Assembly: GCA_029204225.1 (NCBI GenBank)
Contig: MU832544.1
Location: 1-64,000, forward strand
Origin: Diphasiastrum complanatum
Taxonomy: Eukaryota > Streptophyta > Lycopodiopsida > Lycopodiales > Lycopodiaceae
Direction: 5' to 3'
Length of the DNA stretch: 64,000 bases
The number at the start of each line of letters is the position of its first letter. Positions within the stretch are counted from its first letter, which is position 1. Position numbers and translations under genes: made by a program. The notes beneath the pieces were generated by a model. It saw nothing but the letters and a program-made list of their open reading frames with translations, did no database searches and was not told the origin of the DNA. Positions 1 through 12,521 of this stretch are shown here, piece after piece.

Positions 1-1
<1 letters not shown>

Positions 2-40
<39 letters not shown>
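2..40. repeat. (GA)n microsatellite
   Basis: Uninterrupted alternating GA run at the left edge of the window, about 39 bases. The window starts inside it, so its true length is unknown. Confidence 0.95.
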
Positions 41-42
<2 letters not shown>

Positions 43-105
43 CACCAGCCATCCCGCAGTTAGCAAGGTATCTCAGACGACAGTTAGCACCCCTGAGATG
101 GAGTG

Positions 106-2401
106 CTAACTGCCCGCCAGGAGAAAATCAGCATTTTTTGGTAGTATAAACATAAGTCGAAGAAACACATTGTGTATGAAGATATTATTGGTGATCTCGT
201 ACAATTTTCCTTTCATAAAGCCATTCCTTTGAAAAGCCATAATGATGTCATTAACTTCATTAACAAAAGCACCTTGTTCGCTACAACAGTACATAGTAGC
301 AATAATCCGTGCGATGATAACTTTATAAGAGTTAAAAATCGGTCTATTGTATGCCAGGTGTATGAACTGGAAATATGGAAAGAGAAGCTCCTTTCTTTTA
401 TCAATTTTTTTCATATAAAAACTCCCCGACTCAGAATCAAATGTAGTCGCAATATTCAAAAAATTAACAGTATTGTCAGTAACATCCACCTTCTTGATGG
501 TCAAATATTCCAAAGGATAAATCCATGTAGCATTATCATCGATACGAGGTTGCTCTTTATCCAGAAATAAGCGTCGGGATTGTTAATGAAACAAATATCA
601 TCTATGTATCGAAAGGTATTCTTAAAAGCTCGTAAGTACTCTATTTTACCGAGTCTGGTAAGTCTTTTCATAAAGTGCAATTCATAGAACGACAAATACT
701 AATTACACCAAGTAGGGGAACAGACAAAGCCCATGGGAATACCACAAACTTGCCTCCAAGTCCTGTTACCTAGTCTCACAATGCAACTATCAATCAATAC
801 GTCATTCCAATTTCCATTGGCAGAGTTGTATTTTGTCAATATAAGTCCATTTTTTAGTAGGTTTGTTTAACCATTTCCATTTAAATTTCCCAAGGTTAGG
901 TTTCCATTTATAGGCAAGACTTTCATATTTACAATATTTGAATGCATACAAAATCATCTTACGTATAACGGTTTTTAACCCGTTAGGGCCATTACGAGGA
1001 TGTTTTCATAACACTTAGAGATGTCGGTAGACCACATAGAAGTGATTTTGCTTGGCACATTAAGGTAGAATTCAGTGGATGAGTTGCACTACCAAAATGG
1101 GTTGATATCCACATTTAGGATACTTTGGTATGTATTTGCCTTAAGGCTTGCACCCTCCATGAGGAGCGGAGACAAAATACCAAGAGCTCCTACAAGAAAT
1201 GTGGCCACCTTTGAAAAGTAGCAGTCATGTGCATTGGTAATCCATCTGAAAGAAATTTTTTGTGCTTTAAAGGTACATAATAAATAAGGTAACTCTTCTT
1301 GCCCTATTAGGTATTTTGGTATTTTACTAGCAAAGGTATGCTTAATAACTATCATAGCATTATCAATAGTATTGCTACCTTCATCTGAAAAAGGGACAAA
1401 GTCCGGACTAGACAACCTTTGTAAAGCCAAGTTTCTAACAAAGTAGATGCACATGAAACAAGGGCTATGTTGGGCCTTATCCACACCATTCACAGATAAG
1501 TTGGTAGTGATCCAATTACGCTCATCAATGACATTCCTTAAATTGTTTCCTGTTACGCTTTTACCGCGTAGCCATTTGGTTTTCTTTAAGAAGTTTGTTA
1601 CAACATGTTTGCAAATTAGGGCATGTTCAACAGTCGTATCGTGATCAATGTTCTGATATATGGGTAACATTTTAGCCAACTTAAACAATCCTTGGTATAA
1701 TTTAGCGACCTCATTGATATTTGATTGACGTATAGGAATATGATTAAGCCCTTTATTCAAGTCGTTCTTAAAAAAATTGTTGCTTATAATTCTCGTATCT
1801 ATAGAAATCACATGCCCAAAACTTTTAGAAATAAACTCTTTAAATCGTTTCTTGTTAGAGCAAGTACAAGGTGGGATATCATTAACATTGAACTCACAAA
1901 AGACTTAAAAGGGCTTATACCATTCATGTTTCAAATGCGGAAAATAGGTCCAACCAAACAGAATTCGCTCAAAGATCTCTTCAATATAACCAAAAATCTG
2001 AAGTAAAGTCTCAAAATAAAGTTGTCTAACATTTATACTCTCAAAGCATCTATTGTGATACCGTAAATGTAAAAACATAGAGGGGGTTCAGAGTGGGTAG
2101 GGATATCAGTAGTTAAGGCACCATTTTCTTTTTCCAAACAGACAAAAATCTTCCGAATATGAGATTTGCAAATTTTTTCCTCAGTAGCAATACATTCAGC
2201 ATAGTTAGGGAGGTCAATAAAGATGTTTTCAACTATGCTCAGGGTATCATTCTTTTTAATAAATTCCATATAAATATTGATACAATCCATAGTAGTCACT
2301 AGGTCAACAAGGCAAAAGATTTTTTCATCAAGGCCAGCAGCGTTACATGTAGCTATATCAGTAGAAGTAATAAGTTTGTGAACTTCAATAGCTTTCTTCA
2401 T
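106..2401 (-). pseudogene. Penelope-like retroelement remnant (RT), copy 1
   Basis: Coding order runs from 2401 down to 106. An N-terminal open piece at 2033-2401 contains HIRKIFVCLEKENG. Next comes a stretch with CTCSN then GHV (1800-1875) leading into an open block at 1089-1811 with LNKGLNHIP and LALQRLSSPDF. RT motifs follow: DISKCYEN near 1005-1037, GIPMG at 730-743, FRYIDDICFINN at 588-623, then IYPLEYLTIKK and IDKRKELLFPYF in 106-540. This motif set (IPMG, RYIDD, YPLE, KR..FPxF) is that of Penelope-like RTs, not of LTR or LINE RTs. Several frameshifts and stops break it, so it is dead. I see no GIY-YIG endonuclease. The style is closest to what I know of Naiad/Chlamys-like Penelope clades, but the clade is a guess. 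The second copy at 32265-32940 shows the same blocks in the same order. Confidence 0.8.
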
Positions 2402-2594
2402 GCAACAAATAACAGTATGAATAAAGGGTTAGGAGGAGGAAGGGGATCCCCATAACCAAGTGCAACTGCATCATGAAACCATCCTGTGGACTAAAACATG
2501 AAACAGACCTAGTTAGCTATAAAATACAAGTAAATGTAAAGGTTTGGTAAAGAGGAGATAAGGATTTCGAGTCAAACAGAAAATTATCTGAGGA

Positions 2595-2728
2595 TGGGAC
2601 GAGTAAGTCACCATGGGGTGCTCTTGTTTCTGAAAGCAAAGAAGGGCGGAGGTTTTCGGATGTGCGTGGATTACAAGGGTTATACAAAGTGACTATTAAC
2701 AATAAATATCCATTACCCAGGTAAAAGG
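2595..2728 (+). pseudogene. Ty3/Gypsy reverse transcriptase scrap
   Basis: The plus strand reads GGFRMCVDYKGLYKVTINN followed by KYPLPR. This is the classic N-terminal RT block of Ty3/Gypsy (FRMCVDYRxLNKxTIxNxYPLPR). Only about 45 codons survive, with no recognisable pol on either side. It lies just beyond the Penelope-like copy and is probably a chopped insertion. Confidence 0.8.
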
Positions 2729-5562
2729 TAGTCAAGCTTACATCTTAAAAAGATGTAGAGAGAGTATAAAAAGATTTCACATAGCCCCTCTTGACAAGTC
2801 AAGACCAAACCCTTTGAACCCTTTAACTTACAGCATAACAGGTGACAAAAAAGCTGTATAAAGTCTTACAGTGCAGAGTACCATAAAGGAAGCAAGTTCT
2901 ATGACACTCAGCTGTTACCTACCACCATCTCACAAAACACAACCGCACGAGTTAGTTACGTGAGGAAGACAGGTGTCATAGCTGAGCATCAGTTGTTATC
3001 CATGTCCCTTAACCAACCTACCCTTGCGCCTATACATGTATAAAAAGGGCATGTGGCCAACATATGAATAAAAAGGCAACAATAGTAGATCTATATGGAG
3101 TGAATTCCCATAATTGTGGAAAGGTTTTCCCCTTTGTACTAAACCAATTTAATTGCTTTACTTTGTTACACTAAGTTGGATGACCCCCCAAAAAGTTTTT
3201 AAAAAAAATAGTCATCTTGGTGGAAACTTGAACGGCTAAGATGAGTGCACTTAATAGGGATTCGATCTAACGGTGGGCATTATCAGACACTCAGTGCATC
3301 AAGTGGACTTTGGTATCTATTAAAAGGAAGTTGACACAACCCTAAAATTCACTCTCTCTCTCTCATATCATCTCTCTACTGTGACCTAATTCGTCTTGCA
3401 AAGTGGAGACTTGCTTATGCAATTGTAAAAGTATTCGTAAGGGGAATTGCTACAAACTAAGGTGAGATTACTATCAAAACTTTGGCATAATGCCCATCTA
3501 TACACGAATGCTTTAAGCTTGCTAGAATGATTGATATGTATTGCTCACATATGTGATGACAATTGTTGATTGGTATAGAATCTTTGCTTTTAAAAGAACT
3601 TCTGGGCGCTGCCTCAGCTTCATTCTTGATCTATCCGTGAGGTATGATACTGTAAATTACTCCAATATTATGGCCATTGGACAACGACTACCTACTTGCT
3701 GGTAATTCGCATTTGTATGTGCAGTATAACATGTTTTTGATAGGTTTTGTGGGCCGCTTGCCAGCGACTAGCTGTTGGCTAGTAAATCGCACTTCTACAA
3801 GCTATTTCGATTGCTTTATGCATATAAACATATGAGGCTTTTTGGCGCCCTGCCAATTGGACAGATGGTCGCCTATCAATGGGCGATGGACCACCATTTT
3901 GCTTGCTGTTTTTCAAGAAAATGAGCACCATTTGAATGCTATGCTTTCTAGTTGATCGATGATCTGCTCAAACACAGCTTATAGAAACTTGAAGAGAGCC
4001 GCCCAATTAACCCTTGGTTTGCCTCATAATCATGTTAGGGTACTGCTGAAACTTATTTGTTTATGGAATCAATTCATACGGTTTCTACGTGTAGATTGGT
4101 CATAACGTAAGGAGGTTCTATCAGGCATTGAAAGTGTTAATATCTTTGAGCATAATGACAACCAATGAGATGATACATTTTAGGGTTTGCTGAGATTCAA
4201 GTAAGGAACTACTATGGAATGATTCTATGGCACGAGAGGTGAATGTAACCTCTTGTTAGGCACATTTCTTGAAATAAGATAATCTAGTAAGGACATTGCG
4301 GGGTAGCTATCAGGAGATGTCTTCGCCTCGCATCCATGTACGAAGTTATATGTAATAACACTGCTATGAATTGTCTTCTCACCCAAGTTTAGGGTTTATG
4401 CAAGCATGTCAAACGCATAGTGCAATACGGTTTATTTACTCATGAGAAACTTAAAGATTAGTTAGGGTTGATTGTTTTCAAAGATATGATCCTAAAGATT
4501 TGCGTTTCATGTTTAAAATTATGAGGTTAGATATGATGCTAATAGCATAGTAAAATTGTCAAACGAAAAGCGGTTGTTGTATGTGAGCTAATACTTGGAT
4601 TAGGGTTTGGTTCTGGCGGCTAGAGTGGGGCCCTATTGGAGGGTGCATTATCTTCTCTACATTCGACAATTGTGAAAACTTGAGTTTGTCCCTAGAAGCC
4701 CTTTCTTAGGGCACTTGATAAGGATAAATAGGTGGTCCATTTACAATTGAGACATCATTTGGCAGTCTACTTTTGGAGATTTTTGTGGGAGATTCTATGC
4801 TATTATTAGGCAGTTAGGGACCACTTTGATTGAGGCTCAATGAGCTACAACAAGATACGAACATTCAACATCATTTTTGATATTTTCGAGTCTCTACAAT
4901 TTGTGTTTGGTTGCCAAAAAACAAAGCAAACTTATTGTTTAGAGTAGTTTTTGGTTATTCCCTATGGCCACAATAACTAAAGGGCTCCCTAGTCATTCTA
5001 TTGCTTTTTGTGGAAGACTCCAAGATAGGTGGAGAATTAATTGTATGACAATGTGGACGCTCTTTTAGTGTATCTTTGAAGGAGGTTTGCTATTTTGACT
5101 ATCATTTACTGTCTATTTTTTTAAAATTTGATGCCAATATTTGTGGTTGTGTTTTGACTATTGGTCGTACATATGTGATGTACTTCAGTCTTCTTTTAAG
5201 TAGAACAATATTGCTATCTCAATTATGGTCTTTGCTGCTTTGTTGATATCAAAATTTGTGATTGTGTTCAAAGAAAACTTGATTGTGAGAATTACAAAGT
5301 GTTTGTTTATAAGAATTATAGGCTAGTTATTTGTTGTTCAGATTTTGGATCAAACATATATTCTATTAAACTAACGATATTATTGTTTGTAGCATACTCA
5401 ATTTTTGCCATATTCTCATTACTCTCAGTAAGCTAATAAAACATTGAAATCAAGTTTCTTAAACTAGTGATATTATTGTTTGGAGCATACTTAAACTTTA
5501 TCATATTCTTATTACTCTGAACAAGCTAATAAAACATTGAATTTGATTTTCTTCTCTAAAAG
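2729..5562. other. Non-coding stretch, possible upstream or intron sequence of the CorA-like gene
   Basis: No open frame with recognisable content was found on either strand. A TATA-like TATAAAAAGG sits at 3039-3048 (+) in a segment that could be an old LTR, and a short CT run lies near 3350-3378. Because a 3' CorA-like exon starts at 5563 in phase 0, part of this stretch should be an intron of that gene. I could not find the preceding exon. Confidence 0.4.
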
Positions 5563-5904
5563 GTTTTAAGTGTGATGATTGCAGGAATATTTGGAATGAA
5601 CTTGAGATCCTATTTAGAAGAACATGTGGTATGTCACTTTTTGCTTTTAGGTCTTTTTCTTGATTGCACATTAAGAATACCTTTTTAGTAAGTCTTCCTC
5701 TACATTACTTATCAATTAGATGTAGGTACAAAGGCTGAAATAGAAAACTAAGTAGTGTACTTATGATATGCTTGTTTCCCTAGTTAATATGTGCCATCTT
5801 GGTGGCAGTTTGCCTTTTGGATTACCAGTGCTGGAATACTCTTCGGCGGACTTGCACTATTTATCCTAATGTATACATACCTCAAACAACGTCGTATTCT
5901 TTGA
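5563..5904 (+). CDS. CorA-like Mg2+ transporter, last two exons (partial gene)
   Basis: Exon 5563-5628 follows an AG acceptor (CTAAAAG) and ends at a GTATGT donor. It encodes 22 residues, including VMIAGIFGMNLRSYLEEHV. The next exon, 5809-5904, follows GGTGGCAG and encodes 31 residues (FAFWITSAGILFGG, then LALFILMYTYLKQRRIL) before TGA. AGIFGMN is the conserved signature at the end of TM1 in CorA/MRS2 Mg2+ channels. The final exon supplies a second hydrophobic segment and a basic C-terminal tail, as in this family. Both exons are in phase 0 and unbroken, which argues for a live gene or a recent fragment. Upstream exons (the large N-terminal domain) were not located. They may lie left of the window, beyond the Penelope-like insertion, or be missing. 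The intron at 5629-5808 is 180 bp. Confidence 0.75.
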
Positions 5905-6849
5905 ATGCCTCGATAATTTATGTAATCATAAATTCAACCCTTTATGTTAGTCTTGTTGTTGAACGTCATGATTTCATATACCAACATCATGTTGTTGGGA
6001 TTGTCTCTATGCTAATATTGTAATTATATATATCAATCTATGTAAGTAAACTTAGTCTAACTATATTGCATTTTTATTTCTCAGTTAATTTGAACTACGT
6101 TACATAGATTTCAAATTTGTGCACAATACTAGTGTTAAACATTTCATTCTTGAAATACCAATGTGCATGTAACATAGTCAAAGTAGATGCTTTCTTTGCA
6201 GTAACTTAGACTACCTCAAACTCAAAGGTTAACAACTTGACCAAGAAATGGCAACTGTCATTCTCCATCCAACAACCAAAACTGTTGGTGAAAGTGTTGA
6301 TAACAACAAAAGTCAAGACTATGTATGTATTGCAAAGAGGAAAATAAAACTTACTTGCTCGTAACTAAGCTTTTATGTAAAGATGAAGAGAGACTTGTAC
6401 ATGACTTACTTTTTATAACACAAGGACCCATTTGTGTGTACTGTTGGATTATTATCCTTATCTCTCTATAATCCTATTGTTAATCTACATTCATTCATTT
6501 ATCTAATTGTTGCAGATTTACTCGCATTATCACAATGACTATAGAAATATATGAGAACTGGAAAGCAAGTTTATGACCACTTACGTGTGCCTACAAGCTC
6601 ACAACCTTTCGCGGTCTCTTATGGGCTCTTATGTTTACTTATTGGCTTATGTTTTACGCGTCCTAATGAGCTTATGCTTTATGGTCGTTTATGGGCATTT
6701 TACGTCTCATGGGCTTACTTCTTATGACTAGTTACCAATCTTAACGCTTGCTTACGAACTTCCACTATTACGACTGCTTACGGAATCTTATGATTACATA
6801 TTCTAACTAGATAAGTGACAATGCAATATGGCTAAGTGCCAATTGCGAT
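5905..6849. other. Non-coding stretch 3' of the CorA-like gene, with iterated CTTATG
   Basis: The first few hundred bases are probably 3' UTR and flank. Around 6590-6790 short words such as CTTATG, TTATGG and CTTACG recur many times without a fixed period. I see no coding or RNA gene here. Confidence 0.4.
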
Positions 6850-7440
6850 CTACGTGCCAATTGTCGTAAACCTTCAATTAGATAAGTCCATTCGACATTA
6901 ATAACTAGTATAAATAGCAGATCATTTTTTAACCTAAAGATGTAGAAAAAGACAGATCAATCAATTCAATTGATTCAAGAACTCAATTTGTGATAGAGTA
7001 TTGTTAGCAGCATTTCATAACTATTAGCGAAAGTGTTTCAGACAAAGATGATCAGTATTTGGAATTGTTTACGAGTGTATGGTTGCATCCGCTATTGTCT
7101 TGTGCTCATAATTCATTTGATTTGTACACACTACTTATTGAAGACAATCTATGGTTTTATTGCGTTCAATATCATGTCAGAATGAACGTATACTTTTCTG
7201 ATCAATTGTTATTTCATTTTGTTCTCTTATAGTTTTGTTCGAGCATCAAACACTTACGCATATCACTATTATACTTTGTTTAGGTTTGTCTACATAATCT
7301 AACTCATAGTTTTTGATAATTTCAAAATTAGAATCAAGTAGAATCAAACGTGACTCTTGTCGTGATAGTATGGTTTGAATTTGATAGGCGTAGTCATACA
7401 TTGAAGAAGGATCATTCCGCAGAGCTCGACATTTGCATCT
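6850..7440 (+). repeat. Degenerate Copia-type LTR
   Basis: A TATA box (TATAAATAG) lies at about 6909-6917. The part at about 7320-7440 aligns by eye with the LTR end just upstream of the Copia primer site at 18392 (shared order: TAGGATCAA-like, GAATcyGATAGrCGTAG, ATTGAgGAtyAT). The boundaries are estimates. No primer site follows, so this looks like a truncated or solo LTR. Confidence 0.45.
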
Positions 7441-7639
7441 ATCGAATGCAGTTTTTTTGTTGTGTCGGCCTTCTTTCCTTTTTCCAACAAACCCATCAAC
7501 TGAATATATATGGATATGCTTGAAGTAAGTTAAAATAAAATTGCTCCAAATATTGAGTTGCAAGGATAATTTCGAGTGCAAAGTCAAATCCTAAATACGG
7601 GCAAATAACAAACATTAAATATTTGAGTTCATTGCGTAG

Positions 7640-9640
7640 ACTAGGTTATTAAGCAAACCCTTTGACAATTTGACTTACCTTTGCAATATTTAATGTGGAA
7701 TTTGAACTTTGGAATGAATTTTGACCATCTAGTCTTTCGGCCTCTAAGGTCGACATCACAATGTACTTAAAGGATTAGTGATCAGTTATCACCATGAATC
7801 TGACACATATGCCTCCAGAGTTTCAACATGTGAATGATTGCAAAAAGTTTATTCTCATAGATGGAATACCAAGATTGAACAAGATCTAGTGAGAAAATCC
7901 TATAAAGCCAATGAATGATTTCACATCACATATATTTACGACTATGGCATCTATGTAAACCCTATCATAATCGATCTCAATGCCTTCATCGAATGTCATA
8001 TGGCCTAGGTACTTTAGTTTGATCTAAAAGAACACATCTTTCGACTTCTTCGTACAAAGAAAATTTTTTTTCTTCTTAGAAACTCTAAGATAGTACAAAG
8101 ATGTTTTTCATACTCGATAAGGGTTTGATTATAAATTAATATGTTGTCTAAATATGCTACTACAAACTTCAGATATGGACAAATAATATCGTTCATCATC
8201 TGTTGGGACGTGACAAGTTTATTAGTGAGTCCCAACAGTAAAATCAAGAACTCATAGTGATCATATTCCAGTTTTAAAAATGTCTTATTTCTTGATTCTT
8301 GTTTCATGGTAACTTGATCTAAGGTTAATCTTGGAGAAAGACTTTGCTCTATTCAGATGATCCATTAAATCATCCTTGGTAAGAAATATTTGTTCTTAAT
8401 AGTAATTCTATTCAATTTTTAATAGTCAAAGTGGCTCCTTCATTTTTGCTAACCCAAAAAACTAGTGCTCTTCAAAGGAACTTTAGTATGACAATTGTGA
8501 CTCATCCTAAGATGCTATTGGAGTTGCTTGAAAACTTCAACCTCATTTTATAAGGGAACAATGATACGTGCCAATCAAGAAATTTCTCTATATGATGGTC
8601 TACATTGTTTAGATCTTGCATAAGCTTCCCAAATACTCTACATTCATAGGAGTCCTTAGCTAAAGGGGTTATAAAGAGTGATTCTAGAGGCGATTGCAAT
8701 AAACCAAGATTTACTTTGAATAACATTATCATCTATAAAGATTACATTTTCAAAAAAGCATAGATAAACACTATATTCAAAAGCTTTTAAACATTCTATA
8801 ATTTTCAAAGCATAGGCAAAAGGAGAATATAGCCATATCAATAGTGCCTTAAAGTTCAATCAATAAAGATAAACCATATATAATATAATTCTTTTTTAGA
8901 AACTCATTCTTAGCGTAAAACCACTTCTTACCCAAAACTATATCTACTTTATCTAAATTCATACAATTAAAGTCTAGAGGTTCGACATAATTTTGAATTT
9001 TAACAGTAGCTGAAGAACAATCTAGTCTCAGATTCTCTCTCACCACTATCTTCACCAAGTATTGGTGATTACTTGGCGTGGTGGCCACCTGAAGTTTTTG
9101 CACAAATTTTAGATTAACAAAGTTTTGTGTAGAATCATCATGAAATAGTATGCTCATAGTTTGGTGTCCTATGAATGAGTTCATCCAAAGGATGTCATGG
9201 GATCTAGATACAACTATATCAAATTAACAGTTCTTGCAAATTGTGCAATCCATTAAGAATAAATTAACATAAGAAATACTAGAGAAATACTTGATGCTTT
9301 AAAGAATTTGGGGAGCCCCCCAATGTTCTTATGTTTTTTCAAACAATCTTTAGAAAGATGTGCCTTCTCCATGTAGGAGAAACATAAGCTATCAATTTAT
9401 GCTTAATGCACTATTTTCCCGCCTTGGAAACAAGTGTTTGTCTTGTCTTTGTCTTGCTTGTTGAAAGACTTGGTGTCTTTCTACTCAGCCTTGGTCACCG
9501 TATGTACACCTTACTGCGCAAAACATGAGTAGTGAGCTTGGTACTATCCAGTGAATCATGCATGGGAAAGCGACTATTCTAGCGATCCAGCATCACACTT
9601 TGGTACCAGTCCTTCTTCTCATTTGGAAGAATTCAAGGTT
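7640..9640 (-). pseudogene. Degenerate Ty3/Gypsy element (gag zinc knuckle, protease, RT, RNase H)
   Basis: Coding order runs from high to low coordinates. A damaged zinc-knuckle-like stretch (CFSYMEKAHLSKDC) lies near 9340-9400. A retropepsin-like block at 8849-9184 has FVNLKFVQKLQVATTP and ENLRLDCSSATVKIQNYVE and ends in IVLGKKWF. RT at 8014-8307 contains EYDHYEFLILLLGLTN and FVVAYLDNILIYNQTL, so the usual LDD is LDN. An RNase H tail with ITDH and SFKYI lies near 7690-7800. Many stops and frameshifts show that it is old and inactive. The protease and RT wording suits Ty3/Gypsy chromovirus-type elements, but the lineage is not certain. Confidence 0.75.
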
Positions 9641-10016
9641 GAACATGGTACAAGAGATATTGGGCTATGAATGGACAAGGTTCTGCCGCTACTACTCACT
9701 AGTCACTTGCTTAAACTACATATCCAGAATTTAATTTTACAGAAGTTGATTGTTTGTTTCAATAGGAGACACTCAATCTTAGGTGTGGGACATGACAAAG
9801 AAGTTCCGTTACTTGTGGCAATGTGGACTCCATGACGCACTATGAAAAATTCGCTAGAAAAAATGACAAGAGTTTCATAGCAAAATGGCTTTGAAGTCCT
9901 TGAAAAGCACTACTGAGAACACCAAGTCGAAGTGGAAAAGCGAAGTAGGTAAAACTAGGGAGTGGCACCTATACTATGCTTTCCCACTTCCTTTAGACTC
10001 TATCAGGTGGCAAGCC

Positions 10017-11100
10017 CTATGGGCACCATACTGCACGCTCACAATTTTTGAAAGTAATTTTTCCGGTGCCCCAGCTATGAATTACTTGCACAACCCATAA
10101 CCATGGACGACCCAATAAGACACGATATACATTTCGTGTGTCAGGTAAGTCCATTACTACAAAAATAATGACAAACTGAACTACGACGATTTTGACAGGT
10201 ATATCTTCTACCATCTCCTTAGGATGGGATTGTCTTTTGATCAGCTAGCTTAATGGCAAAAGTTACAGGTTTTATCTTGGTAAGGTCCCACTTTGCACAT
10301 AGCTTTGTTGAAATCAGGTTAACTCCTGAACCTCCATCTATCACGGCTGCTTCTTTACCAAACTGTCTATGTTGTATCGGTAGGGTGATCTTTCGTTGCT
10401 CACTTTCCCATGCTGCTCCTACATTGAGTACTTCCTTTGTTTCTTCAAACCCAAAGTGGTGGCTTCTGACGGACTGCTGGTTCAATTTGAGTTAACTTTT
10501 TCACTAATACTTCTTTTGCTTTCGGCACCAGCTTTAGAAATTCTCCCAATGTAATATCCATCTTGCTCGACAAAATATTCATGATAATTTCCGTTTGTGA
10601 CGCTTTGATCATCAATTCCGCAATAGCATTAATATTCGTGGATGCAATAGTGGTGGATGTAGTAGTGGTTTACCCCGCTGTATATGGCAGCATTCCAATA
10701 TTTGATTCATTATCAGAATTTTTATCCTCCTCTCGTATCACATCGTCCATAGCATTTTGTAAGGACATATATTCAGTATGGCATTTCAGCCCACGTCTAA
10801 TCCTCTTTGGTAGACCTACTAAAAACAACATAATCATAGCATCGTCATTAATTAAATCGGGATCACACTCAAATTTGAGGTGCTTAACCCGTTCAATATA
10901 ATCTCGTACTCCCTCTCTCTTTCCGATTTTGATTTTACTTAAAAGTAGGAAAGGATCTTCCATAAACTTTCTTGGTTTAAATCTTGTGATGAGGGCTTGT
11001 TTAACGACTTCCCAATCTGCACGTTCTGTTTCATCTTGGTTGAAAAATCAATCTTGTGCTACTCCAATTAAGGCCATATATCTCACATGATTCCGAATAG
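10017..11100 (-). pseudogene. Ty3/Gypsy gag and protease remnant
   Basis: Gag at 10670-10963 contains KREGVRDYIERVKHLKFEC and FLVGLPKRIRRGLK, the usual capsid C-terminal words of plant Gypsy gag. A protease follows at 10219-10485 with AVIDGGSGVNLIST, where the catalytic DTG/DSG is DGGSG. It continues after a frame change at 10017-10214 to LLGRPWL. No RT follows, so pol is truncated. The gag wording is close to that of the Gypsy at 30930-31520 (RDYIEQVKHL, FLVGLPRSI), which suggests related elements. Confidence 0.75.
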
Positions 11101-12521
11101 ATTTTGAGAAATCTGACAGGATCAGATTACCCATTATACTTTGGTATCTCTAACCGAGGTGACCTTCTAACAATCATTGGTGGAACATCCATTGTAAATC
11201 AATTCAATCAGACAATGAGATTGGATCTAGATTTTTCATCAAATCCTATCTCAGATCAGATTTGTAAATCTACATTAATTAGCAATAATCAGATTTTTGA
11301 TTTTTTGGAAAAAATTCTTTGATCAAGCGATCGACACTTCTAAAATCAGGATAGAACAGGCGAAGATTTCTTGAGCAAAAGTAGACTCAGCAAAGGTTCT
11401 TCACTACTATTTTGGATAAAAATTCACTGATCTGACTGTTTTATAACAAATCTGATAAAAATAACCTTCGCCAGCTTCACAATGGGTAAATTTGACACAG
11501 ATGAAACTAGGGTAGAACTAGCAAAGGTTCTTATAGACGAACAATAAGGTTTTTGCAGTTTGGCGAGGGTAAAAATAGTTTTTTCACAAAATTCTGATAG
11601 ATCTAATCTTTGTCGAACTCAAAAATGATGATTTACTATATGTAGAATCCTCAAAAGAGTCAACGAAGATTACGACGAAGGTTGCAAGAGTAATATTGTT
11701 ATTTTTGCAAAAAAGAGCATTTTTTTTTTAACAAAAATAGATCAATATGACAAATGGCCTTTACAAAAACGTTCGCCCAACTCATTGATTATCAAAAATA
11801 ATAAGTAGGACTGACACAGACTCTGGCGAAGGTTTCGGCTAAGGTTCTTCTCAGAGAACTGATATTTTTGCAGAAAGGTATTAAACTTTTCACAAAAGGT
11901 TATCAACTAGATAAACATTCACTTTGGCCTTTTTGGTATTATTCTTCGTCAACCTGGCAGTAGATAAATCTGAATTACACTTATGCACAGTGAATCGGAC
12001 GAAGGTTCTTTTTTTGTATTTTTTAGAGTTTTTGGTGGTTTTCAGGTGTTTTATGATGGTTTTTCTGATGTTTTGCAAATTTGTTGCGAATTAACCTTCG
12101 CCCTTCAATCTGAAGATTCTGTGAGTGAAACCAAATTTGTTTGCAACTTGGCAAAGGTTTCTTGTAAGAGAGTAAAAAGTTATCAGGTCTGATGATGATT
12201 GTGTCTTCTTTTTGATCAATTTTGACAGAAATGATCGATTTTTGTTGTTTTCTCTGATTTCTCAGATCCAAATGGATCTTAAGAATGGTAATCTCAATAA
12301 CTTCCCCTGCTCAACAATCAAATTAGATTTCAAACAAAAAGATCCACTCAATTCAAGCAAAATCACTCTGAATTTAGCCCTAAAATGCAATTTCAAACCT
12401 ACTTATGCCAAAACAAGATGCCTAATGCTAGCTAACATCCATCCAAACATAACTCAGAAAAAGTAAGAATCATTTCAAAATCTTTCCACTAAGAAAATAC
12501 TAGATTTAGGGATATTCTTCA
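11101..12521. other. Retroelement-like spacer with iterated CGAAGG/TTCGCC words
   Basis: There is no convincing coding sequence. Short words of the form GCGAAGGTT or GCAAAGGTT, and the reverse TTCGCC, recur about a dozen times between 11350 and 12160 at irregular spacing. The region lies directly upstream (minus-strand sense) of the Gypsy gag at 10670-11100 and so could be its 5' leader. The small open frames at 11890-12466 on both strands are unsupported. Confidence 0.4.

Noticed and set aside
1447-2006. Plus-strand frames over the Penelope-like block
   Set aside because: Antisense shadows. The minus strand has the conserved motifs.
2729-5562. Candidate upstream CorA exons (for example near 3600-3645)
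   Set aside because: The splice-like sites are present by chance, and the short translations do not match the family.
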